Shown here: positions 43,532 through 55,975 of the stretch, in pieces | Layout: the number at the start of each line of letters is the position of its first letter | Numbering within the stretch: position 1 is the first letter of the stretch | NCBI GenBank assembly: GCA_900188575.1 | Contig: FYEU01000311.1 | Coordinates: 310,001 to 374,000 of the forward strand | DNA from: Geosmithia putterillii | Lineage: Eukaryota > Ascomycota > Sordariomycetes > Hypocreales > Bionectriaceae | Direction of reading: 5' to 3' | DNA: 64,000 bases | Program-made: the position numbers and the translations under genes | The notes under the pieces: generated by a model | What the model saw: only the letters and a program-made list of their open reading frames with translations | What the model was told of the DNA's origin: nothing | Database searches by the model: none

Positions 43532-46500
43532 CTTGAGGATTGGGAAGTTGTGGTATATACTGGATGTATATGTTGTAATATGTGGTTTTTGGTGGTATAA
43601 AACGAGTGTATTGGAAGTTGGTAATGTCAAATGAGTGGACTGTGCCTTTGGCAAGAGAGAGAAAGAGAATGGTTTGATGATGGAAAAGAGTAGGAATAGA
43701 GCGTCTCGATGCTTCTTATTTATATTGAAGTAGCGGTGCCTGTTTATCTGTCTGTCCATCAGCCCCCCTGATGTCCCTGGCGAGGGATGGCCAAGACGTT
43801 GGCGGCAGAGCGGTACTATTGAGTGCTTGTCTCGGGTGTGCACCTCATGGCTGAGATGGGTCAAAACGGCTTGCAGGTTAAGATTGGAGAGATGGTCAAA
43901 TTTTGGTAGGAGAATGGCACAAGAGTCCCAGGGAGGAATAGAGTAGAGCTCTTGGTCGAGACATTTCAGACGCAGGATTCAGACGTTGTGGTGGGTGAAT
44001 GGCCGGCTGTCAAGGGTGTATGCAAGGGGAGGAGGGATATGCCGTGAAATACGGAGATGATGGTTCAGCCATGGCACAGGGCAATGGCGGGAAAATGGGG
44101 CCGGAGTAAAAGCAGCTAGGGACAAAAGCAATGGTAAAGGAGATCAAAGAAGAAGTTGTTGTTGTTCGATGACCGTGATGCCCATCGTCCCTGCAAAGGG
44201 GCACTGCCTGCCATCGGGTTGATAGTCACGATGTGACTCTATTGTCGACGCTGGGAGGTTGCATGGGGTACTGCTAACTCTTTACTCATATTGACGAGCG
44301 ACAACGGGAACAAGATGCGCTCTTTCTCGTAAGTACCATTGTCCTTGTTGTCATCCGTCTTGATAGGGGCAATCACGAGGACTGGCTTGGTTGAGACAGA
44401 CGGGTGGCGATGGCGTCGCGAGATGCAGCAACGCAACGCAGCCAGCCTGCCTCGCTTGCATTGCCTGGCTCAGCAGCTAGAACAGTGTCAGCCAAGATGC
44501 CAAGATGACAAAACGGAATTGCAACTGCAGCTCAAGAAGCTGAATGTAGACGAGGAATCACGCAAGGGCCAGGTGCATGTGTTCTCTTGAACCTCTCGAT
44601 TTACCGCGTAGATGACACTGGACACCTTTGAGCACTGGCGATCGAGGGCAGAAGACTCCGGCCGTATTAGACGCCAAAATCCTTGGTTCAACGTATCACA
44701 CGGTGTACGGACCCAAGGACCCAAGACCGACCCCGAGTTTCCGGCAGATTTAGTGGAGGCTGTGGGACCGCATCGATTGGCCAATGGCAGACGGGTCATG
44801 CAGGTCCTCTGAGTTCCGAGTGAGAGCTCTCTGATGAGGCTCACCGCCAGCGCCAGCGCCAGCCCAGCGCGGCGCCCAGGCACAAGACGGCTTGGCCCTT
44901 GGCTGGGTCAATTTCTGACTAGCACGAGCCCCCGTACTCGTACGAGTATAGCGTATTGGAAAAAAGCACTCGCTCGTGGAGCCCGCGGTCAGCATCGGTC
45001 GGCAATAATATGGATCCAGCTCGGGCAACTAGTGACGGAATTGCATGTGCAGATGGAGGAGGAGACTTGGGAGAATTTTTTGTCTGAGGGCATCATCACC
45101 ATCACAAGTTAGTAGGAGAAGGAGGAGCGACGAGGAGGAAGGTGCGATGTAGGCCATAGCAACATGATATGCACAAATGAAATATGCACGAATCGAGCAC
45201 ATGCATATAGCCGCGGTATAAGCATGAACACCTGAAGTTCGCAGGTTGAGATGCAGAGCAGAGCGCCACATGCTCATACATGCAGAAAGTATTTGGAGAT
45301 GGTCTGCTGCCACTCATATAAAAATGACAATAGTCTACATACAGGTACGAGCACTCGTCTATTGCTGACCTGGCAGATCGTCCAGTCACAGTCTTCCTAA
45401 TAGCCTCACTCATGCACGCCGTTCACGGACCATTGCTCAGACCGTTCCCCAGAGTCGTCGCGCACAAGTAATATCGCACACGGACCATATTACGGAGTAT
45501 GGGCAGCGAGAATACGTAGTTGTACGTAATGGCTGGGAGAAGCAGTTACTGCAGCGGTATAAATCACTCGTAGGGATCCGTTTCCGTACTGCGCTAAACT
45601 GATAAGCTCTTTGCTTGTAATACATGTACGGCATTAGGAAACATTAAATAAAGACGCACGCACACGACTCACTCTACCTGTACTCCGTAATACTTCGCAT
45701 GGTCACGGCCGTGGTTACGGTGGGATATCGGGCCGGGGCACTGCGCGCGGTGACTGCATCGTACGAGTTATCCATCCTACGGGCACAACTATCGGCATGA
45801 ACATGGGGCATGGGGGCTACAAGTCCTCGCGAATATTTCCGATGACAGTGCTGCGCGAATCTGCGATGCTCAATTACAAGAGCTTTGAGTTGTTACTTAA
45901 TAGTCATGACCGGAGGATAAAAGCCGCCGAGGGGACCCCACGGCAATAATTGGCGGTAATGGGCCCTGAGGATGCGGTGTCGGATGAGTGTGACTGTGGT
46001 GTGTTGGTGTAGGTGTTGGTGGGCTCTGAGTGTATACTCCGATATCGTGGCCTCCTTACACGGATGACAGGCAGGGAGGAGGATGAGTGACGGACTGGTG
46101 TATTCTTGTATTCTTCTTAAAAGATGAATGAGAGATGAGTGAGATGAATTGAAGATTCAATTGAACCGAGACAGACTGAAAAATTGTTGAGTCGACATCT
46201 TATCAAACCATCTTTCGCATCTTATCGCTGCCGACTGACTGGCTGGAAACCCTTTTTTTCTCGTTCCCCGACCCCGGAAGGTGCGACTGGGTGTGGTTGC
46301 ATGCCTCTTGCCGCAATACAGCTTAGCACTAAGCTATCAGTACCAATAATACCGGCACACCTGTACCCAGTATCGCAGCGTGAATGCCCGCGAGGCACCT
46401 CCACTACTGCACCATTCTTTTTGGTCACCCTTTTTTTTTCTTCAGTCGGGGCTCCCCACTCTCTGCTTTTCCTCCCACACAGAAAAAAAGAGTCACCGAC

Positions 46501-46696
46501 TCTCCGACTCGCTACATCACCACCACCACCACCCACCATCACTCAACCTCTCTTCATCCCCCCCCAAAAGAGAGTCAATTGGGACCCTGAAGAAAGCTAA
46601 AAGGCTGTCCCGTGGCACCCTTTTACCTTTGCCCCCTCCCAACGGTGCCAGCCTCTTCTTTCTTCCCTCTCTCTCTCTGCGTGTCTCTCTCGCACC
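43532..46696. other. 3.2 kb intergenic region before the CPS gene
   Basis: No exon could be supported on either strand. TACGGAGTA/TACTCCGTA occurs at 45491 and 45681. The right 500 bp is rich in pyrimidine tracts and a CACCACCACC run, as expected for the leader of the strongly expressed gene downstream. Confidence 0.5.
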
Positions 46697-49600
46697 ATGC
46701 TGTCGTCGTCGCTGGCTGGCCGAGCTCCGGCTCTGCTCCGATGCGGTCGCCGCGTCCCGACCTCGTCGCTCTCCTCGGTCCGCTCCTTTACCGCCCGCAC
46801 CGCCTCGGCCAGGCCCTCTTCTAGCCTGCTCTCGTCGGTCAAGGCCAACGGCAAGCGCCTCGGCACAATCTCCATTGTCCGCCCCTACAGCTCCACCACC
46901 TCGCAGCCCCCGAATCCCCAGGCCTACCTCGACAGCGGCGTCATCAAGCCCAAGGAGAATGTCGACGTCAAGAAGGTCCTCGTCATTGGCAGTGGTGGTC
47001 TGGCCATTGGCCAGGCTGGAGAGTTTGACTACTCTGGTGCGTTCTTCCCGTCTTCCGCCGTCTGCTCTGCGCGCCCTCCGGTGGCAGAGAGCAGCTCTCT
47101 CCACTCCAAGTAGAGAGGTGCCTGTGCCTGGCTTTGATAAACCAGATAACCATTGTCCGTGTCTAACCATGCTCACCAATTGCAGGCTCGCAAGCCCTCA
47201 AGGCTCTCAAGGAGGCCGGCGTGGCCTCGGTCCTGATCAACCCCAACATTGCCACCATCCAGACCAACCACTCGCTCGCCGACGAGGTCTACTACCTGCC
47301 CGTCACGTCCGAGTACGTGGAGCACGTCATTCAGAAGGAGAGGCCCGACGGCATCTTCCTGTCCTTTGGTGGCCAGACCGCTCTCAACCTGGGCGTGCAG
47401 ATGCAGCGCCAGGGCCTGTTTGAGAAGTACGGCGTCAAGGTGCTGGGCACGAGCGTCAAGACGCTCGAGACGTCCGAGGACCGTGACCTGTTCGCGCGCG
47501 CCCTCGACGAGATCGACATCCCCATTGCCAAGTCGATTGCCGTCAGCACCGTCGACGAGGCCCTCGACGCCGCCAACAAGGTCGGCTACCCCATCATCGT
47601 GCGTGCCGCCTACGCCCTGGGTGGCCTGGGATCCGGCTTCGCCAACAACGAGGAGGAGCTGCGCAACATGTCGGCGCGCTCCCTGACCCTGTCCCCCCAG
47701 ATCCTGGTCGAGAAGTCGCTCAAGGGCTGGAAGGAGCTCGAGTACGAGGTGGTCCGCGACGCCAACAACAACTGCATCACCGTGTGCAACATGGAGAACT
47801 TTGACCCGCTGGGCATCCACACGGGTGACTCCATCGTAGTCGCGCCCAGCCAGACGCTCAGCGACGAGGAGTACCACATGCTCCGGTCGGCCGCCATCAA
47901 GATTGTCCGCCACCTCGGCGTCGTCGGCGAGTGCAACGTCCAGTACGCCCTGCAGCCCGACGGTCTCGACTACCGTGTCATCGAGGTCAACGCGCGTCTG
48001 TCGCGCTCCTCGGCCCTGGCCTCCAAGGCCACCGGTTACCCGCTCGCCTACACGGCCGCCAAGATCGGCCTGGGCCACAGCCTGCCCGAGCTTCCCAACG
48101 CCGTCACCAAGACGACGACGGCCAACTTCGAGCCCTCGCTCGACTACATCGTCACCAAGATGCCCCGCTGGGACCTGTCCAAGTTCCAGCACGTCAAGCG
48201 CGACATTGGCAGCGCCATGAAGTCGGTCGGCGAGGTCATGGCCATCGGCCGTACCTTTGAGGAGTCCTTCCAGAAGGCCATCCGCCAGGTCGACCCCCGC
48301 TTCGTCGGCTTCCAGGGCGACAAGTTCGACGACCTCGACTACGAGCTGCAGAACCCCTCGGACCGCCGCTGGCTCGCCGTCGGCCAGGCCATGCTCCACG
48401 AGAACTACACCGTCGACCGTGTCCACGAGCTGACCAAGATCGACAAGTGGTTCCTCTACAAGCTGCAGAACCTCGTCGACATGAACGCCGAGCTCAAGGA
48501 GGCCGGCTCGCTCGAGGCTCTCAAGCGCGACCAGGTCCTCCAGGCCAAGAAGATGGGCTTCTCCGACAAGCAGATCGCCCTCCTTGTTGGCAGCAACGAG
48601 GACGCCGTCCGCGCCCACCGTCACAGCTTCAACATCCGCCCCTGGGTCAAGAAGATTGACACCCTCGCCGCCGAGTTCCCCGCCAACACCAACTACCTCT
48701 ACACCACCTACAACGGCTCGTCGCACGACGTCGACTTCGAGGACAAGGGTACCGTCATCCTCGGTAGCGGTGTCTACCGCATCGGCTCGTCGGTCGAGTT
48801 CGACTGGTGCGCTGTTAGCGCCACCCAGGCTCTCCGCGAGATGGGCGAGAAGACGGTCATGATTAACGTAAGCCACACGCCCACACTCTTACTGCCAAAC
48901 GATGTAAGCTAACAAATACCAGTACAACCCCGAGACCTTCTCGACCGATTTCGACTGCGCCGAGCGCCTGTACTTTGAGGAGCTGAGCTACGAGCGCGTC
49001 ATGGACATCTACGAGCTGGAGAACGCCAAGGGCGTGGTGGTGTCTGTCGGTGGCCAGCTGCCGCAGAACATGGCGCTGAAGCTGCAGGAGTCGGGCGGCG
49101 CCAACGTCCTGGGCACGGACCCGCAGGACATTGACAAGGCCGAGGACCGCCAGAAGTTCAGCGAGATCCTGGACAGCATCGGCATCGACCAGCCTGCGTG
49201 GAAGGAGCTGACGTCGGTGGAGGAGGCTGAGAAGTTCGCCTCGACGGTGGGATACCCGGTGCTGGTGCGCCCCTCGTACGTGCTCTCGGGCGCGGCCATG
49301 ACGGTGATCCGCAGCCAGGAGGACCTGAAGGAGAAGCTGGAGGCTGCGAGCAGCGTGTCGCCCGACCACCCGGTGGTCATCTCCAAGTTCATCGAGGGCG
49401 CGCAGGAGATTGACGTGGACGCCGTTGCGTCGCAGGGCGAGCTGGTGCTGCACGCCGTGTCGGAGCACGTGGAGCAGGCGGGTGTGCACTCTGGCGACGC
49501 GACGCTGGTGCTGCCCCCCGCGAACCTGGACGCCGCCGTCATGGAGCGCGTCAAGGACATCGCCAAGAAGGTGGCCTCGGCGTGGAAGATCACCGGCCCC

Positions 49601-50482
49601 TTCAACATGCAGATCATCAAGGCGGAGAACCCCGAGGACCCGAGCGCCGAGCCGCAGCTCAAGGTCATCGAGTGCAACCTGCGCGCGTCGCGCTCGTTCC
49701 CCTTCGTCAGCAAGGTGCTCGGCCAGAACTTCATCGACGTCGCCACCAAGGCCCTCGTCGGCCGCAACGTCCCCGAGCCCACCGACCTCATGGCCGTCAA
49801 GCGCGACTACGTCGCCACCAAGGTGCCCCAGTTCAGCTGGACGCGCCTCGCCGGCGCCGACCCCTTCCTCGGCGTCGAGATGTCCTCCACCGGCGAGATC
49901 GCCTGCTTCGGCAAGGACCTCGTCGACGCCTACTGGGCCTCGCTCCAGTCCACCATGAACTTCCGCATGCCCGAGCCCGGCGAGGGCATCCTCTTTGGCG
50001 GCGACGTCTCCAAGCCCTGGCTCACCAAGGTGGCCGACTTCCTCGCCCCCCTGGGCTACAAGTTCTACGCCGCCGACCAGGCTGTCAAGGAGTTTTTGGA
50101 GTCCTCCTGCGCCGACAAGTCCGTCAAGGTCGACGTCATCGAGTTCCCCAAGGAGGACAAGCGCGCCCTCCGCGAGGTCTTCCAGAAGTACGACGTCCGC
50201 GGCGTCTTCAACCTCGCCCAGGAGAGGGGCAGGACCACCCTCGACGTCGACTACGTCATGCGTCGCAACGCCGTCGACTTTGGTGTCCCTCTGTTCATGG
50301 AGCCTCAGGTATGCCCCTACCCCCCTACCCCCTATATTAATCAACTGTTGTATACTCATACTAACTTCTTCCAGACCGCCATCCTCTTCGCTCAGTGCAT
50401 GAGCGTCAAGCTCCCCCGCCCCGAGGGCATCCCCTCCGAGGTCCGCACCTGGTCCGACTTTATCGGCGGCAAGCCTCTGTAA
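46697..50482 (+). CDS. cpa2: arginine-specific carbamoyl-phosphate synthase large subunit, mitochondrial
   Basis: Exons 46697-47036, 47186-48867, 48923-50308 and 50375-50482 join in phase to 1171 residues; three introns have CTAAC branch points. The first 60-70 residues are rich in Arg, Ser and Ala and lack acids, a mitochondrial transit peptide. Two homologous ATP-grasp halves follow: VLVIGSGGLAIGQAGEFDYS and SFGGQTALNLGVQ in the first, VVSVGGQLPQNMALKLQ and ISKFIEGAQEIDVDAV in the second. Each has the NARLSRSSALASKATGYPLA or NLRASRSFPFVSK type metal/substrate segment. The C-terminal MGS-like domain ends ILFAQCMSVKLP. Length and separate gene show the arginine-pathway enzyme, which works with a glutaminase subunit to feed carbamoyl phosphate to ornithine carbamoyltransferase, and not the CAD-type pyrimidine enzyme. 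The symbol follows fungal usage (arg-3 in Neurospora). Confidence 0.97.
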
Positions 50483-51123
50483 ACAACTCTCTACACGAGC
50501 GTTCTATGCCCTGCTTGCAGCATGCTTGCAGCTTGCTGGCAGGCATACGCCAAGATGAAAGTGGCTGCAGTTCCCAAGGAAGAAATCTGAGATGAAAACA
50601 AGATCGAGTGTATGTGGATGTGGATGTGGACGTTGATGTGGATGCTGGCAGAAAAGAGAAAAAAGAGAAAAAGGAAATGGCGTTTTTATCGTTTTTGTTT
50701 ACCTAGTACCTACCTTAGTTGTCGTCTTTTTAGTTGCCATTGTCGCCATTGTTATATATTTCGTTTCACCCCTTCCTTTTCCTGCCTTGGTCTCCTGCCT
50801 TGGTCCACTTGATGACTTCTCGTGTGCTTCAATCAAGTATGCTGTTATATGAGCACGGCTCTGTCTATCCGTACCCATCTATGTTAGACTGTATTTATAA
50901 ATATGCCTCCGGCGGCCCTGCCGGGGGCTGTTCTCGCTTCGCTCGCTTTTTAGTGATCACTTGGGCATCATGGCTGCAGTCCTCAGTTGATGCTGTCCAT
51001 TATGTACATCTACTCTACATGCTTTACTGCGGCGTGCGTACCTCTTACTGCGTCTGCGTCTGCATACTGTGTGCGCACCGCGTTCTGCCCCATTTTGTGT
51101 GTCTTTGCTCATGATGCATGTCC
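50483..51123. other. intergenic between convergent CPS and NPL4 genes
   Basis: Holds a GTGGATGTGGA-type repeat at 50611-50643 and copy 4 of the 44 bp GC-rich element at 50904-50947; no coding sequence seen. Confidence 0.6.
50904..50947 (+). repeat. 44 bp GC-rich dispersed element, copy 4
   Basis: TGCCTCCGGCGGCCCTGCCG through CGCTTCGCTCGCT, differing from copy 1 (9379-9422) at only two positions by eye, although 41 kb away. Lies between two convergent genes. Confidence 0.9.
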
Positions 51124-53522
51124 TCATCCTTGGCCGTTACCTCCGCCATCACTCGTATTCCCACTTGGACTCCCACTTCCACTCCCATTTGCACTCCCAC
51201 TTCCACCCCCACTCTCATTTGCACTCCCTTTGCCTTCATCTCTCGCTTTGCCCCCGAGGACCCGTCGCTCGTTCAGCCTGAAGGCAGCAAATCTTTTAGC
51301 AAGTGGCTCACCCGAGTCGCGGACGGAAGAGTTGGTGGTACTGGAAACAACATTGGGAGGAGGAGGTGCAGGTGCTGAAGAAGGCAGTGCTGGAGAAGGT
51401 GCTGAAGAAGGTGCTGAAGAAGGTGCTGAAGGAGGTGCTGGTGGTGGACTTGTATCTCGCCGCCGACGCTTGGGGATTCGCTCACCGGTCGTTTCAAGAA
51501 TGGCCAGCAGGTTCTGCCAGCCCTCGGTGGCTCGGAGCTGGAATGATTCGGCCAGGTCGTGGGTGCTGGCTACGCGGCAGAGGAGGGCGGATTCGTCCTG
51601 GGAGAGGGTAATTGTAAGCCATCATGTATGTTCTTTCATCTTCTCATCTCACTCATACTCATAGGTCCATCCTTCATCCTGTTATTCTCTTTTGCAGAGC
51701 AAGTCTTGCAGAGAAGAATACAAGGCATGAAAAGGGGTGTAAAAACGGGGGCATGGAAAGGCAGAGGACTAGACTCACCTTGGACAAAATCCCCATCTGC
51801 AGAATCGCAACGAGGAGATGAAAGTTGGAAACCTCCTTTCCATCCTGTGACATCTTCTGCCCCCCACCACCCAGGGCCTTGGCAATCGCCCTCGGCTCTT
51901 GGCTCTCGCCAATGTACTCCCTGTTCTCGATGGGGAACCCGGCCGGCGCGGTGAACATGGGCTTGGGCTGGGCGGGGAAGCCGTGGGTTAGCGTGACAAA
52001 GAGGTACTCGACGGGGAACGCGGGCTTGGCGTTCTCCTGCACGTTAGCCCCGTACTCGTTGACCTTGCGGTAGAAGACCTCGGGGATGTAGCGGGTGCGG
52101 CTGGCGGAGCCGTCGTCCTCCTCCTCGTCGCGGACGAGCATGGCGTTGGGGTCGGCCGAGGGCTCGACGATATCGGCGCGGACCATCTCGACGGCGTCGT
52201 TGGACATCTGGTAGGGCGAGATGGAGATCTGGCCCTCCTCATCGCCCGAGATGACACACGTGACAAAGTTGGAGCCAAACCTGGCCGACTCGCTCCACTT
52301 GCACGCCTTGGGGTGCTGGGCCTGCAGGCGCGCCGAGAAGCACACCTCGAGCGACGAGAGGAAGTACGAGTCGGCGTGGCGCTTGCACACAACGGAGCCG
52401 TCGCCGCGGCCCGAGTCGATGAGGTCGGTCCAGACGACGCCCACGGGCTCGAGGCCGCACAGCCTAGCGGCGGCGTCGACGTCTGCGCCGTTGTCCCACG
52501 CGTTCTGCGTGATGCCATCCAGCTCATCGGTCTGGGGCGGCTCGTAGATGGCCTCGACGACGGCCTTGATGCCTAGCGGCACCTCGGGGTACTCGGCGTA
52601 GAAGCCGTAGAGGAAGCCCACGCGCTGGGCGCCCGTCTTGCGCCACGCGTCGAGGAAGTTATCGATGATGGACGGCGCCGAGAACTCGACGTGATCCACC
52701 ATACGGAACTGCTGGGGGTTCAGCGTGATGGCGCTCGGCTGGCACGTCGTGCAGATGCCCTCGGGCCACGGCGGGTGGCCCGTCGGGCAGTCGTGCCGCA
52801 CACGGTAGAAGGGCTCCACCAGCGGCGGGATGTACGTGGCCCCGAGCTCGGGCTTGTTCGTCTTGGCGTTGACCTTGCGCAGGTGCGAGTGGAACGAGGT
52901 GTACTTGATCTTCTTCTCCTCGAGGTACGAGGCGTCAAAGGGGTCCAGCGGCTGGCAGTAGTCGCACATGCCCTTGGGCCCGTGGCGGCACATACGGCCC
53001 CGCCCGCGCGCAATCTTGCCGTCCTGCCGGTCTAAGCGGTCATCCAGGGCCGACTGGCGGACCGTCTCCCAGGGGCGTGCAACACGCTGCTCGCTCTTGG
53101 CCTCGATGGGGGCGTCCTCGTTGGGCAGCACGGGCTTGCCGCTCAGACGGGCCGTCGTGGTGGCCGGGCCGCCGTTGGCAGGCTGGCTGCTCTGGTCGCT
53201 GCCATGCTGATAGTCGACAAAGACGAGATCTCCGTGCTTGAGACCCACGGATCCAACCTTGAACTGAGCAACTTCCCGGATGGGCTTGGCCGTCTCCTTG
53301 TTAGGCGAGTTGGCGACGGTTATGCTCTGCGGGTTGACGGTGGACGGGAGCTGCGGGAGGAGCTACAGGCACAGGGGACGTCTGGTCAGCTACTAGGGGG
53401 AGAAAACGTGGTAGTTTGGGGCTAGTTGAGACACTCACATCCTTCACCAGCTCGCCAAAGGTGGTTGTGGGCTCGACGGTTATGCGAAACGTGCCGTCGG
53501 GGCCACGGCAACGCAGCAACAT
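51124..53522 (-). CDS. npl4: NPL4, Cdc48/p97 cofactor
   Basis: Exons 53522-53439, 53362-51779 and 51597-51124 join in phase 0 to 713 residues. An N-terminal ubiquitin-like domain (MLLRCRGPDGTFRITVEPTT) is followed by the NPL4 zinc-binding region (MCRHGPKGMCDYCQPLDPFD, CPTGHPPWPEGICTTCQP) and the MPN-like NPL4 core (FGSNFVTCVISGDEEGQISI, VPLGIKAVVEAIYEPPQ). With Ufd1 it brings ubiquitinated clients to Cdc48 in ER-associated degradation and chromatin extraction. The last exon closes the domain (CRVATTHDLAESFQLRATEG-like, seen here with AST for ATT) and then adds about 90 disordered residues: a run of APSS units and a Gly/Ser/Asn tail. The 181 bp last intron is longer than the others in the window. 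Confidence 0.95.
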
Positions 53523-54473
53523 GGTGGTCGTGTGTGTGTGTGCAGATGTGGAGCTCAAAGCTCTGGCAAAGAGGGGGGAGAGAGACGTATATCGGTGCCG
53601 TCGATGGAGATGGATGGATGGTGAAGCTGGGGGGGGCAAGTCACGTTGTTTGGGTTAGATGCAAGCCAGCCCTGGGCGAGATGCAAGTGTGCTTTGCTGG
53701 CAGTGATGTGGATGATGCTGTTCCTGAAGGAAGCTTGAAGTCGAGCGTGGGGTCCAGTCACGTCAGTCGGCGTCATCCGCGGTGGCCTTGGGCCTGGAGC
53801 TGGACGCCACAATGCGCCACGCATTAGATGTAGATCAGCCACATTTTGCACCAGCCACAGATCAACGTCACAGGCAGCGGGATACATCCATCACCACACA
53901 GGCTCTACCTGTAGTGTAGTACCATTCCCTCTCACCAACTCTACACTTGTTCTTGAAATTATCCGAGGACATGATTACATGTATATACCAGTAGCTGCTA
54001 GCATCCAATCTCATCCTTATTTTTGTGTGTGAAATACTTGTACAGAATAGAAGACCCATGGTAGTGACAGCGGATCATAATTCTTCCGCTTCCCATCCCA
54101 CTGTAAGCCCCCCCTGCACCGGGAATCCTTAGCGCGTATCCCTCCCCCGGAACGGCCCCCCCGGGCCCTTGGAGCCACGCTGTCGCATACCGGCCACCCA
54201 CCAAAGCCAAAGTTGACAGTTGGAGAGGCCACGAATTAACAGCTAGAGACCACCAAAGTAGGCAAAACCACATCGGCCCAAAACCGCGATTCCTCTCCTC
54301 CCTTGCACTCGCAACGCCCGACCGACCCTCTCTTTCAACATCCGGCCTCGACCGTTCCCTTCCACGCGTCCCTTGTTGTCGGGCCTCGTTCTTTCTTTCT
54401 TTCTGAGTTTGTCTCGGGCCCTATTTCCCCTTTGAAAGAACCATCACGTCTCGACCTTGTCTCTCCCGACGTC
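53523..54473. promoter_or_regulatory. divergent promoter region, NPL4 and SEC66
   Basis: Two genes start outward from this 950 bp stretch. It has G-runs near 53625-53640 and CT-rich leader sequence before SEC66 (54290-54470). No strong TATA box or repeat. Confidence 0.45.
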
Positions 54474-55310
54474 ATGGTCGCCATCCCCGATATTGACTGG
54501 AAGGGCCTCGGCCTGCCTTTTGCCTACCTGGTTGTCCTGGGCGGAGCGCTGATGGTCTTTTCCACCATCTACCGCAAACGCCGAGCTGGTACGTTTTGTT
54601 ATCCTCCCTTTGGTCGTTGGCAGTACCCTGGGTCTTTGTGTAAGGTACTGACAGGATGCACGCAGCCCAACTGGCCAACCTCGAACCCTGGTTCGGCCCT
54701 CACCTCCAGCGCAACATCTACCTGACCCTCCTGCACCTGAACCCCGAGGAGGCGAGCCCCGAGGGTAGCGAGAAGTCCCCCGCGATTCCCGACAGCATCC
54801 TGCGCGCCGCGCTGCTGCGCCGCGCCCTCGAAGACCTCCGCCGCCTGGTGCAGCTGCGCTCCGCGAAGCAGGCGTGCAGCGCGCTCCTGCAAAAGGGCAG
54901 CGTGGGCGATGACCTGTGGAAGAGGTTCCAGCGTGCCGAGAAGGAGATGGAGGAGGAGCTGCGTGATGTGGTAACAGAGGTGGGTTCTCCCTTTTGCCCC
55001 ATGGGCTGGCTCCCTTTACCTCAACTCTTGTTGGACGACACCCAAACTGACATGTTCCCAGGCCAATGCTCTTGCCCCCAACTGGGGCCAGACCATCTTC
55101 CAGTCCGCCAACGAGATGCTGCTCAACAACAAGGTGCGCGACCACGTGGTCGAGGTGCAGGGCCAGGTGGACTCGGAGAAGCAGTGGTGGGAGAAGCGCC
55201 GGGAGCAGATCCGGTCGGATCTGTACAAGGAGTTGGACGAGGACAAGAAGACGACGACGTCGACGGACGAGGCTGTGCTGGTGGACTCGCCAGCTGGTGG
55301 CAAGAAATGA
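54474..55310 (+). CDS. sec66: Sec66-type ER translocation protein
   Basis: Exons 54474-54588, 54666-54979 and 55062-55310 give 225 residues. A membrane helix lies at about residues 15-33 (LPFAYLVVLGGALMVFSTIY), followed by a basic RKRRA stop and a cytosolic domain with EPWFGPHLQRNIYLTLLHL, LLRRALEDLRRLVQLRSAKQ, LWKRFQRAEKEMEEELRDVV and NWGQTIFQSANEM. This is the Sec66 (Sec71/Kar7) family, a subunit of the Sec62/63 complex that assists post-translational import into the ER. The C-terminus is a charged helix ending in a Lys-rich tail. Confidence 0.93.
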
Positions 55311-55975
55311 GAGCACGGACGGGCAGACAAGACAGAGACAAGAGGAGAGGACTGGACAGAAAAATAAGAAAGGACTGGACACGTGCGAGACATGGCCACG
55401 AGACACTGCCACGAGGAGAAGGCACATGCACGCATTGCATTACACGGGCACGCGCAACACTGTGATACAGACTCGAGGATGGGACGTCATCGTGTACGGC
55501 TCTGCGTCCAATTGTCCACGAGGATTGAGGCATCAGGACACGGACGCGCAGTACGAGAATGTATGAGACTCGGGAGCATGGGACTAATAGAGGCGTTTGA
55601 ATGGGTTGTCTTTTTTTAAGCATTGTGCTTTGTTCTAAAGGATAGTGGTTCCGGGCCGTGGATATATAACAGAAGGGCAAAACGTACAAAACATAACAAG
55701 TACCAAACAACCAAAAGCATCAAGTAACAGTAAGCAAAGCAGTATATCCTTTTCGAGGACGCCCAGTGATGCAGGAAAGAAAACAACAGAAATTGAACAA
55801 AGAGTACCGGCCGACGATGCATCCCCCGTGCGCCTGTTGAGCAGTGAGCTCAAGTGATGTATGTACCAACTCCGAGGCAAAAGTAAAGGCAGTAAAGAAA
55901 CATGACGATAAACAGTGATTAGACCAGATGAGTCAGATCAGAGATCAGAGATCAGATCAGACCCGCGAGACCCGA
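55311..55975. other. intergenic between convergent genes
   Basis: Short GAGATCAGATCAGA repeats at 55935-55990 near the 3' end of the minus-strand gene; nothing else. Confidence 0.5.

Noticed and set aside
44339..44590. 83-codon plus-strand frame
   Set aside because: No start context, no homology I recognise and no splice signals; surrounded by non-coding texture.
47173..50359. Open frames of 567 and 498 codons on the minus strand, opposite the CPS gene
   Set aside because: Same cause: strong codon bias in a highly expressed gene leaves the antisense frame without stops. The sense frame is an unmistakable carbamoyl-phosphate synthase.
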